From NCBI GenBank assembly GCA_035772405.1, contig JAYKKM010000199.1, positions 62,001-126,000 on the forward strand: a DNA stretch of 64,000 nucleotides, given 5' to 3'. The stretch's first letter is position 1, and every line of letters begins with the position of its first letter. Position numbers and translations under genes: made by a program. Origin of the DNA: Chrysogorgia sp. JL179-B06 (lineage: Eukaryota > Cnidaria > Anthozoa > Scleralcyonacea > Chrysogorgiidae). The notes beneath the pieces are model-generated. The model saw only the letters and a program-made list of their open reading frames with translations, searched no databases and had not been told where the DNA came from. This document shows, one piece after another, positions 36,001 through 45,000 of this stretch.

Positions 36001-39000
36001 CTACCTCTTTGTTTTATTGATATCTCGGGAAATATCCATAACTGTTGCGAAATCTATACCTTTTCTGAAAGTCTAACCGGCTGTTACCAATGCTTTTGAA
36101 TTTTCCGAACAAGACACATCATGATAATATAAATTAGCATTAATTATCATAAATCAGGTTGAAAAACTTCCATTTTTCCCGGTAAATACGTACCTAAAAT
36201 GATCAGGTTTCGTGATTGGCTATATGGAACGATGGTTAGGGTTAGGACATTGGTTTATTTGTGGTTGATTCTATTGTTTTGTTGTTTAAATCAACCAATC
36301 ACAAAACTTGATAGTATAGGTAGGTGGCGACCCATTTTTCTAGAAAATGCCATCTTGCACGCCCGCGTAGCATCATGAAAATTCAAAATGCCACCAATCG
36401 CAGAATTGAAATCAAATCAAACTTGGCATGTGAGTGGATCTCATGTGCCTGGCGCTTGTCGAATTTCAATTTTTAATCTTGCGTTACCGTCTGCCGTATT
36501 TTTCGATTGACAACTTCGGGGGTCTTCTGTGACCCGTAAGACCCCTTTTGACTGGGCTGGACAGGAAAGAGTTAAAGAACTCCCGCTCGGTCAAAAAAAA
36601 AGAAAGTTATCTAGTCCAAATGTTGACCGCCAAAAAAGGTTTTTCAAAACATTTAGAGATAACTGATTGGTATCTAGAACATTATTTATAGTATTTCCTG
36701 AAGCATTCCAGAAAATAGTACATTCTAAAGACATGCATATTTCGTTTATCGTAGTCTCCTCCCTTACTCTCTCTCTCTCTCCATATATTTTACAGTAAAA
36801 CATACAGCTTTTCGTCATTTAGCCATCTACTCATCTTCATTATTCATCATCATTCTTCTCTGCAATAACAACCACCTTTCTCCTTTCTTCAGCATTCTCA
36901 TAAACAGGATTCTCTCCGATGATTTTCCGCACAAACGCAGCTCAAAAGTGCTATCGTGGAGTGATATTTCTACGAAGTCAAAAGAAGAACCAGTTTCAGA
37001 GAAACGAGCTACAAGTGCTGCAGAACTGAAAACACGAGGGTAAGACAGAAAAGAAGAGATAAATAAGGATGATAAATAAGATAAAAAAGGAATGGATAAA
37101 TAAGGTTTGAAAAGGCGATGTTAGGGCTAGACTTGGATCAAGTCCGTCTCTCCAAAGGGAGTTGGGGGATTCGGGAGTGGCTGATGGATTGGGGAAGAGC
37201 ACAAAGTGCACTATACCTTCATACTATCATACCATGACAAAATACATTGATATACAGCAAAGAGTATTATACCTTCATACTATTATACCATGGCAAAATA
37301 CATTGATATATACAGCACAGATAGTATCATACCTTCATACTATCATACCATGGCAAAGTATATTGATATACAGCACAGATAGTATCATACCTTTATATAC
37401 TATCATACCATGGAAAATACAGTACATTCATATACAGCAAAGATAGTGCTGCATACCTTCATACTATCATACCATGACAAAATACATCTATATACAGCAA
37501 AGATAGTATCATACCTTCATACACTATCATACCATGACAAAGTATATTGATATACAACACAGATCGTATCATACCTTCATACTATCATAGCATGGCAAAG
37601 TATACTGATATACAGCAGAGATAGTGCCGTATACCTTCATACTATCATACCATGGAAAGGTATATTGATATACAGAACAGATAGTAATCATACCTTCATA
37701 CTATCATATGTACCATGGCAAAATACATTGATATACAGCATAGATACCGTAGAATCTCGAAAGTAACCGCCCCCCGAAAGTAGCCGCACCCTCGAAAGTA
37801 GCCGTTTTTTTAAACAATTACTACGAAAACACGAAAGTAGCCGCCTCTCTTAAAGTAACCGCCCCTCGAAAGTAGCCCCTTCCGATCTCTATAACTATTG
37901 TATAAATAAGTTGTAACATCTGTTTAACAATTATTTTTGAATAGCATGGACTAAAACATGTATAAAACAGTAATATCAAAGATTCAGGAATTTCAGGCAG
38001 TAGTTATAAGTTTGTCTTTGTCATCGTTCAGACGTCCTCTTCCATTTCGGTATCTGAATATTCGGTATCGAGTACGGTAAATTATTAGCGTTAGATAATA
38101 AGTAACAACTCTTATGTAATTTAATCAAAATAAAACAAAACTTTGAGTTTGAATCATTGTGCAAAATGTACAGTAGTGGTTAAAAATTGGCCGATGCTAA
38201 AAATAACAACCCGAAAGTAAGCGCCCTCCAAAAGTAGCCGCCCTTAGAGGTCACTAATTTCGAAAGTAGCCGCCCCCGGCTACTTTCGAGATTCTCCTTC
38301 GAATAGCCGGACATTGAAAATTCACTCTTGAGTATGTTGACCAATAAGAAACTAGAATGACGTTCGAATGTATAATAATATATATTATCTTGTTTATGCG
38401 AGTGAACTGACGGTGAAAATCGGATAGAAATAAACCATGCTCTATTTTCATCCAAAAAATATCAAAAATTGTCTGTAGGTGACGTAATTGTCTTTACGTG
38501 GCTTACTTCCTAAACTCCCTAAAGGCTTCTACATTTATAATTGTATAATAAAACAATTGTTGTGTTCGGCTTGCACATGATATCAAGAATTACCCAGACC
38601 TCTGTCAATGTTATCCGCCTCAGCCTTCGGTAGATAACATTGACCTTGGTCTGGATAATTCTTGATCTCATGCTCAGCTTCATCCAATAATTGTTTAATA
38701 TCATTCGCATAAACAATATAATATATAATATCGCTTTCTAGTACTGCTAAGACGTGTTATGTTCACTTCATCCTCCAGGTCTGGTCATCTCCCAGCAATA
38801 GTAGTAAGTCAGCCAAGCTTCGAAACCGAAGATGACGAGTGCGAAGCCAAGGACACCGACAAGTACGCATTCTGCTTCTCTAGTCTCAGAATATTCTCAT
38901 CTTTCTTTAGATGAAGAGAGGATTTATTAATGCTCGCGGGTTTGATTCCCGGTTGGGGCAGTCAAATTTTCATATACATATATTTGACCATTAATAAATC

Positions 39001-41210
39001 CTCTCTTCATCTAAAGAAAATTGTTCTAAAGCCTCCTGTATACAAGAGCCGGTGATAAGCTCGCTACTTGAGGAAGTCCTGCGAGAGGCTTCGCTCTACT
39101 TCGTTGAAGATAAGATGTCTTCCTGTAGAGATTTGAGAGTCGGGGCGATGTGTAAATATGTATATGATGTTTGACTGTTCTGACCGTGTCTCAATAGCTC
39201 AGTGGTTAGAGCGCCGATGCGTTTATTCGGAGACCTCGGGTTTGATTCCCAGTTGGGGCAGTCAGATTTTTCATATACATATATTTGACCAATATTCTCA
39301 TCATTACTATTAACCCTTTAAGCCACAGTATCAACATACAAATTCTCCTTATTGGTCTCCAAGCGTTTCTTATAGTACTAGTTGGGAGAAGTTGTTTTAA
39401 AAACATGTCAGGTTATCTTTACTGATCATTTCCTTTATTCTCATTACCTCTATACTTGGTTAACCATTGATATTGTTAGGAGAAGTTAGGTGCTGGTCAC
39501 CCCTCGGCACTACGCTATATATCTCGATCTCTCTCGATCTCTCTTTATCTCTCTATATCTCTCTATCTCTGTCCATCTCTGTCTATCTCTTTCTATCTCT
39601 CTCTTTCTCTTTCTCTATATCTATCTCTATCTAATCTATATCTATCTATATCCATCTCTCTCTCCATCTCTTTCTACCTCTCTTTATCTTACTCTCTCTC
39701 TCTCTCTCTCTATCCATCTCTCTCTATCTCTCTGAATGTGGAAGAACTTGGAGTAGCCAGACGATACATGAAAGGGAATATATCATACCTCGAGTTCCCT
39801 TCGCTCCGGGTCTATAAATGGAGGGCCGGGGGTATTATTGGAAGGATTTTCCCGTCTAAGATACTTGGGGAGGGGGCTTATTTTCATAAATGTACGGTAT
39901 ACTATCTTTTGCTTTCTCTAGACTTATCAAAGGTGACAAAGAGGATGGTGCAGAAGAACCTGATTCGGGAAAAATAGAACCAGAGAGCAGTAAACCAACA
40001 TATAGTTGGTAAGAGCTATAGACATTTCTTAGATTTTAAATTTTTCGAGGAATTCTTCACGGCAGTGCCACTGTTCTTCATGCAACTCGAACTAAATCCG
40101 CGCTCATACCATTTAGCTCTGAACACGTCAAGGATATTCTACGAGAAAGTTACGGCGAAGAACTCGAGGAGTGGTGGCAAAAACCAAAGAATAGTGAATC
40201 ACAACAAAGTGATGGCGTTGAAACAAAGTTGGAAAAGGAAGACAAACCAAGTGAGAAGCATTCCTCCATAATATATATAATTATATAAAATAACAAGTGT
40301 CGTACGCACGGAACGATTGACGTCATTTTCATTTTGTATTAGATTATCTCTGTTGTCAGGCACTTGCTATTTTATAAAACAAAGAGAAAATGGCTTTGGT
40401 GCCTCTATACTGTGATAGAAACATGAATGATGCTATTTCAGCTTGAAAATTACCTGAACAAATACCTTGAAATGACACCATTCGTGTTTCTATCGCAGTA
40501 CACTAACTAAAGGGGCTCCCCACATAATGTTCGCGCAAGTGCAGCCACATCGCCAATATTACGAGCCAACACTGTACAACAAGAGAGTCTTAAGGTGAAG
40601 TAATACTCCCACTTTTTTCGCAAAAAGTTGCGTTGCCAGTTGGCTCGCAATGTTTTACTCATTACCCACGTGTAACTTGTCTAGCAACAATGTTGCAATC
40701 TGCGTATTACTACCCACACGTAACTTTTCTTGCAACAATGTTGCGTTGTAAGTTGCTCGCAATGTTGTACCTATTACTATGCACGTGTAACTTATCTCTC
40801 AACAATATTGCGTTGTAAGTTGCTCGCTAAATTGTACATATTACTAACCCACGTGCAACTTATCTCACAACAATGTTGCGTTGAGTTGCTCGCAATATTG
40901 TACACATTACTATCCACGTGTAACTTGTCTCTCAACAATATTGCGTTGTAAGTTTCTCGCAATGTTGTCCGTATTACTATCCAACGTTGTACATATCACC
41001 CACGTGCAACGTCTATCTCAAAGCGTTCTCGAAACATTATTTCTAACCAACATTACTTTTATTTTCTAAAATGTAGGCAGTTTAAAGCATTTGCCAGGTT
41101 CTGACGTGAAGGACGACATGAAGCCCGCAGAAGACGACGACGACGACATGAAGCCCACAGAAGACGACGACGACATGAAGCCCGCAGAAGACGACGACGA
41201 CGTCGACTAA
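30065..41210 (+). CDS. Single-CUB, single-pass membrane protein, 599 residues, 10 exons
   Basis: Exons: 30065-30158, 31492-32218, 33118-33237, 33745-33831, 34992-35192, 36908-37039, 38779-38862, 39922-40008, 40117-40250 and 41077-41210. The coding total of 1800 nt is in frame at every junction; the stop is TAA. A signal peptide has core WCAAVLFMSQILV (residues 7-19). A furin-like RSKR is at 42-45. One CUB domain spans about 53-171, with Cys at 53, 82, 107, 111, 113 and 133. A linker follows, then a transmembrane helix at about 238-262 and a 337-residue cytoplasmic tail. The tail is charged and ends in three MKPxEDDDD repeats. CUB domains bind proteins or glycans outside the cell, so a receptor or adhesion role is inferred. 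An in-frame upstream Met at 30011 would lengthen the leader. Introns carry foldbacks, SINEs and minisatellites. I recognise no kinase, SH2, death or other domain in the tail. Confidence 0.85.
30506..30539 (+). repeat. Dispersed 33-bp motif, copy 1
   Basis: CAAGTAATATTTGGCATTTC followed by ACTCGATCAAAC. Also at 31071-31103 (direct) and 35522-35554 (inverted), all in introns of the CUB gene. Confidence 0.75.
30600..30740 (-). mobile_element. tRNA-derived SINE remnant, family 3-like
   Basis: The reverse strand has a box B-like GGATTCAATTCC preceded by CATCATCGCAGGGTCG, similar to the tRNA-like head at 35622. Box A is not clear. Confidence 0.4.
31071..31103 (+). repeat. Dispersed 33-bp motif, copy 2
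   Basis: Same as at 30506. Confidence 0.75.
32292..32572. mobile_element. Foldback element, ~281 bp, near-perfect palindrome
   Basis: Left arm TTACATATTCGTAATATTTG...GATGTGATGTCACAAGAGGC and right arm its reverse complement ending AATATTACGGATATGTAA. The centre is about 30 bp. Mirror-image ORFs (MGLPEQNH...) on both strands are a consequence of the palindrome. Lies in intron 2 of the CUB gene. Confidence 0.88.
33290..33615. repeat. Degenerate tandem repeat of GTGTCCGTGTTTGAGAGGG
   Basis: Four to five imperfect copies of a ~65-bp unit with TAGGTGTCCGTGTTTGAGAG and TTTTGTTGAA; intron 3. Confidence 0.65.
34171..34680. mobile_element. Foldback element, family F1
   Basis: Left arm AAAGGGATATGGCAATATAA...GAAAGAACTCGTAAAATGG; the right arm is its inverse ending ATATTGCCATATCACTTTAA. 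The left arm resembles 47735-47860 (GAAAGAACTCGTAAAATG). Intron 4 of the CUB gene. Confidence 0.8.
34681..34903 (-). mobile_element. tRNA-derived SINE, family 1, copy b (best preserved)
   Basis: Reverse strand: head GTTGTGGTCTAGTGGTTACC (box A region) and GGTTTCAAATCCTGGGTC (box B), then a body with GGTAAGACTTTCGGGTCTTC and TCGGATAACGACCTTAAATC. The body reminds me of the conserved core of widespread animal SINEs (the Meta-SINE type), from memory only. It abuts the foldback at 34680. Confidence 0.75.
35522..35554 (-). repeat. Dispersed 33-bp motif, copy 3 (inverted)
   Basis: GTTTAATCGAGTGAAATGCC then AAATATTACTTG. Confidence 0.75.
35622..35695 (+). mobile_element. tRNA-Ala-like SINE head or tRNA pseudogene
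   Basis: Box A GTAGCTCAGTGGTCAGAGC, anticodon loop CTAGCAT (AGC, alanine) and box B GGGTTCAATTCC. The anticodon stem has an A-C mismatch, the T stem is mispaired, and no 3' acceptor strand matches GGCCTCC. It is therefore not a functional tRNA gene. Confidence 0.6.
35760..36590. other. Intron sequence with possible decayed repeats
   Basis: In intron 5 of the CUB gene. Contains opposed words such as CCATATAATAA/TTATTATATGG (35745, 35850). No exon with matching phase was seen. Confidence 0.35.
37201..37745. repeat. Minisatellite, ~60-bp unit, 8-9 copies
   Basis: Unit contains ATACCTTCATACTATCATAC, CATGGCAAAATACATTGATA and TACAGCA-AGATAGTATC. The ORF at 37162 is a by-product. Intron 6 of the CUB gene. 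Confidence 0.9.
37752..38295. mobile_element. MITE with GAATCTCGAAAGTA ends and internal subrepeats
   Basis: Left GAATCTCGAAAGTAACCGCC and right GGCTACTTTCGAGATTC are inverted. CGAAAGTAGCCGCC recurs several times near both ends. 544 bp with no transposase. Intron 6 of the CUB gene. Confidence 0.8.
38550..38699. mobile_element. Foldback element, 150 bp
   Basis: Left arm AAACAATTGTTGTGTTCGGC...CAAGAATTACCCAGACC...CAATGTTATC, inverted at GATAACATTG...TTGGTCTGG...AATAATTGTTT. It ends 79 bp upstream of exon 7 (38779). Confidence 0.82.
38902..39019. mobile_element. SINE family 2 tail enclosed by 31-bp inverted repeats
   Basis: TTTCTTTAGATGAAGAGAGG...ATTAATG and its exact inverse enclose a box B half (GGGTTTGATTCCCGGTTGGGG) and the tail CATATACATATATTTGACC shared with 39188-39295. 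Confidence 0.75.
39188..39295 (+). mobile_element. tRNA-derived SINE, family 2
   Basis: Box A ATAGCTCAGTGGTTAGAGCG, box B CGGGTTTGATTCCCAG, then GGGGCAGTCAGATTTTTC and the tail CATATACATATATTTGACC. The anticodon loop lacks T33, so it is not a working tRNA. Confidence 0.72.
39519..39736. repeat. CTCTCTATCT microsatellite
   Basis: Pyrimidine-rich imperfect TCTCTCTATC repeats. The plus ORF rich in Leu-Ser across it is not a gene. Confidence 0.92.
40630..41040. repeat. Minisatellite, ~60-75-bp unit, about 6 copies
   Basis: Unit GTTGCGTTGTAAGTTGCTCG, CAATGTTGTACATATTACT, CCACGTGTAACTTATCTCTC. It lies in the last intron of the CUB gene, ending about 35 bp before the final exon. Confidence 0.85.
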
Positions 41211-41416
41211 AGTCAGCCACCGCCTGCACAAGGCTTTATTTTTCAAACTATATAATAAGACGTGTGGAGAAATTAAGCAACAGTATGCTGAATACAGTAT
41301 TACACGTTATTAAAGTCAGAGAGTGTGAGAGCAGGAGAAATATGTTGCCGATAAGATGGCGACTGCATGGTAACAGCGACGATATACGAAGTATTAAAGT
41401 GGAACTGTACCCAAAA

Positions 41417-41437
41417 AATAAATTACTTTTAAATAAA
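41417..41437 (+). terminator. Poly(A) signals of the CUB-domain gene
   Basis: Two AATAAA hexamers, at 41417 and 41432, about 210-225 bp after the stop codon. The small ORF at 41264 lies in this 3' UTR. Confidence 0.6.
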
Positions 41438-41540
41438 AGGCCTAATGTTTAGAAATGTTAATAGTTTTACGGTATCTGCTCTTGTACTTGAGAAATAACG
41501 TTTTCATTTTATGCTTCTGGACGCCGCCATTTTGTGTCAT

Positions 41541-41625
41541 TCTGGAGTTTGCTCGACGGCTCAAACTCGATGTACAGCGGCGGTTTTCTTTTCAATTTTA
41601 AACGTCATTGAATGACCGCAATTCC
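41541..41625 (-). repeat. Dispersed repeat, partner at 43905-44022
   Basis: CTCGATGTACAGCGGCGGTT and CAATTTTAAACGTCATTGA are found inverted at 43970-44022 (CCCGCTGTACATCGAG). Both lie near convergent gene ends. Confidence 0.6.
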
Positions 41626-41643
41626 ATAGCAGAGTATGTGATT

Positions 41644-41779
41644 ATGACGTCAAAGACTCAACACGTGACAAAGCTTTATGGAAATTATACGAATTATACG
41701 ACAAGTTACAATAGAAAGTTTTCCCCAAGTAGCTTTATATTCATACACAGCTAGCCACGTGTTGAGTCTTTGACGTCAC
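41644..41779. mobile_element. Foldback element
   Basis: TGACGTCAAAGACTCAACAC-GTG at 41644 is repeated in reverse at 41756 (CACGTGTTGAGTCTTTGACGTCA, split by hyphen for length). Intergenic between the two convergent genes. Confidence 0.78.
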
Positions 41780-42023
41780 TTCCTCTAATCGCAACCTAAG
41801 CGTCCGGAACATGTTCGAGTAATGGCGGTCGTATAATCTCGTATAAAAACAGTCTGAAAAGGCGACTTCCCATGCTCGCAATTGCTTGAAATATGGCAAG
41901 TTAAGTAAGAACACCATGCTCTTTACAAATATGTAAAAATTCGGGATACCAAAAATTTGATCACACAGGGGCACTTTAAATATAAGTTAAATAGAAGACA
42001 ATTTCTCACCTGTACATTACGAC

Positions 42024-45000
42024 CTAAGTGTTAATTTGCGGAGGCCAGTCGACATCGATAGACTAGACAAAGAAAATTGCAACCTGCATGAAATAAATAA
42101 CACTTCAATCCGTCCGTCCGTTCATTCCTCCCTCACGCCATTCTTCCAGCCATCCACATTCATTTCCCATCACTACGTTCATCCATCATTCATTCCTCAC
42201 TCCATCACTCACTCCAATTATCCATCCATTTCTTCCTTCCACACTCCACTTTTCACAGTTCGTTTTCTCGTTCCATCTTCCACAAATTAAATGTGTATTA
42301 CGTTACCTCGACGTCCAGTTCCAAAATATCTGTTTCTTTCTTCATAATTGTTGCCAGACAAGGTTTAGTTCTTCCGAAATCCCCGTGAACAAACTCTTTT
42401 ATATATCTGAAATTGTTCCCCGAGAGTTAATGAAAAGATCATATATCACCAAACAGATTTATAAACTCAAACTTTTGTTATGCTTTTTACAATTAGACTA
42501 TTATTGTTGGTTTCACATTCGATGTGTCGGTTTGAAAGATCCACCAAAGGGTTCGTGGTTCTGACCAAAGTCAAAGCCTATGCGCAAAAAAACAGTTATC
42601 TTGATAGTAAACTTTGAATTCTTTGAAAGAACAGCTATAAAGACGAAATGAGCAAAACAAATAGAAAGCCTTAACATTTTTTGTGTTCTGTTAAAGTTTG
42701 TTGTAAGAATAATAAACTTATAAATGTTTTCTTATTGAAAACTTATTGAAAATTGTGAAAATCAGGGAATACTAAATCTTTAGGCCCGGGTAGCCGGGTA
42801 TTTTAACAACTGAACGGTATTTTTAGCCGGGTTTTTAACACTCGTGAAATGTTAAAATCGCCGGGTTTTTAACACTCGTAAAATGTTAAAATCGCCGGGT
42901 TTTTAACACTCGTGAAATGTTAAAATCCCCGCATAGTCCTGGAGGTCGGGATTTCAATTGACTAGTGCATTACCCGTATACTGTGTAGCGTTACTTTCGA
43001 AGGAAATCCGAAAAGATTAACTCTAAATTATACACAGAGCATCTTTAGGTCTCTCTTACATGCACTCCTTAAATAGTCGTCGCTTTCGTATTCTACCCTT
43101 GTTCACCAATATAAATTTAACCAATCACGTTAGGTATAATAATCACGTAGAAGATGTTACCAGCTAATCGAGATAACACTTTACAGGATGACGTTTTCGG
43201 TATTTGATAACAAAGGATACGTGCCAGCTTCAGTGCACAATCGAAGCCTGAAATGATTTTGATCAATGAACTCTGTAGACATCGAGAGGATAGAACGTGG
43301 ACGAGTGGCGAGGGAACGTCTAGAGAGAACAAATTAACGGGATATAATAATAATAATAATATGTAATTGTTATGTTGCGCAGTTTTCATATTATTATGTG
43401 CATCACAAATGTGGCTGAATGACTCAATCATACTGACGCAGCCACCATACGGTCCATGTCTGCCACCGAGCACAGCTAAGATCTTAAGTGATAAAACGTA
43501 CGAGATTGCCACCTGTGCTTCCCATATAGGTTTCATACGACGTCACACTTCACATGCTAATGAAAAACCCAATGTAAAAAGCCTCTGGGGAGGAGAGGGT
43601 GACAATGCTGGTTTTGTTGGATCAATGTAAGGTGAACATTCTTACCTGTGTAGAACTCTTATTGGTGTTGTTTGCATCAATTTTGTGTCCTAAATTAATG
43701 GTAAAAGAACATTACATCACACCACGCTAAATGACTACACATAGCAAACCATCACATCATATCATACTACAGGGAACCCAACTGTGACGTCTATGATGGT
43801 CTACTCTGTGCTTTCATTTGAGATATTAGTTTATTTTATATGGCGCTTCTGATAGATGCAAATTGCAACGTTTTGTTCAAGGGGAACTGTAGCTAAATAC
43901 AGGCGGAGTTTTTTCAATTTTGACGTCATTGAGTGCTTGTCTTTTGTTCCGCAATGACGTCAAAATTAAAAAGAAACCCCCGCTGTACATCGAGTCTAAG
44001 CCGTCGAGGAAACTCTAAAATTTCGTCTCACCAGACGAAAGAAGTTTGCCTACATATATTCCACACATAAAATATTATCTTGGTTCTACCTTGAATTTAT
44101 TGTCCACTAACCTTCATATCATCAAGTGGCTTTATCTCTTCTTCTGTTATACCTCCAGGGACATATATTAAAGCACTGAAAGAAAAAGAACAGGTAAGTC
44201 GTGTTTATGTAGGGGAATACACTTTATAGGGGCTATACCACTGACCCTATATATAACTGGAATCTGGGCTCACATTTCCAATGTCGCAAAAAGTATGACG
44301 TCAGCTGGGGTCCTTTTTCTCTTGCTCGTACATGCACCCAAAAGCAAAACAGTACGGAATTTTCCCTCTTCAAAAGCGAAAGTCGACAAAAAACCATTAA
44401 AACAAACTGTATCAGATGTCGTTTATGTCCAGAAAGCTTACCAAAAATCCTTCAACACTTGTCAACACTCGGACTAACGTATGAAAATGGCGACTATGAT
44501 TATCTAACCACCACTACAATTTAAAGGAAAAGGACTCCAGCTGACGTCATCATTTTTATGACACTTTTTGGAGAGAACCCGCAGTCCAGCTATATAGAGA
44601 GGTCAGCAGGCTGTACCTGTTTCCTCGCTATAATTCTAGCCAAAATGTTGTCCAAAACCATTTTGTGATCCTAACATGAAGTGGTAACCGTTTCCTCCAC
44701 AATTTTGTGAGCGCCTGCCAGATCTTGTGTAGATAAAATGGCGTCCGATCCATCATACACAAATAGTTCATGCAGGTTATTGAACAGTCCAAGGGCCTAC
44801 GATTTAAGGTCGTTATCTGAGAAGACCCGAAAGTCTTACCATTTGTTGGTATTATTGCAAAGGCTGCACTTTCTCCTCAATTATTTTAAGACCCTGAGTG
44901 GTGATCCGCCCCAGGATTTGTACCTGTGTCTCCCAGCTCATAGACATGTGTGGTAACCACTAGACCACAACAGCTGGTCTAAGCGGGTTTACAACAGCTG

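Noticed and set aside
39188..39260. tRNA gene with box A and box B
   Set aside because: The anticodon loop lacks T33, and a shared SINE tail follows.
39490..39735. Ser/Leu-rich 81-codon ORF
   Set aside because: Reading of the CTCTCTATCT microsatellite.
43117..43630. 139-codon minus and 87-codon plus overlapping ORFs
   Set aside because: The minus ORF overlaps the true PUS10 exon 43319-43221 in another frame; no domain or splice support for either.
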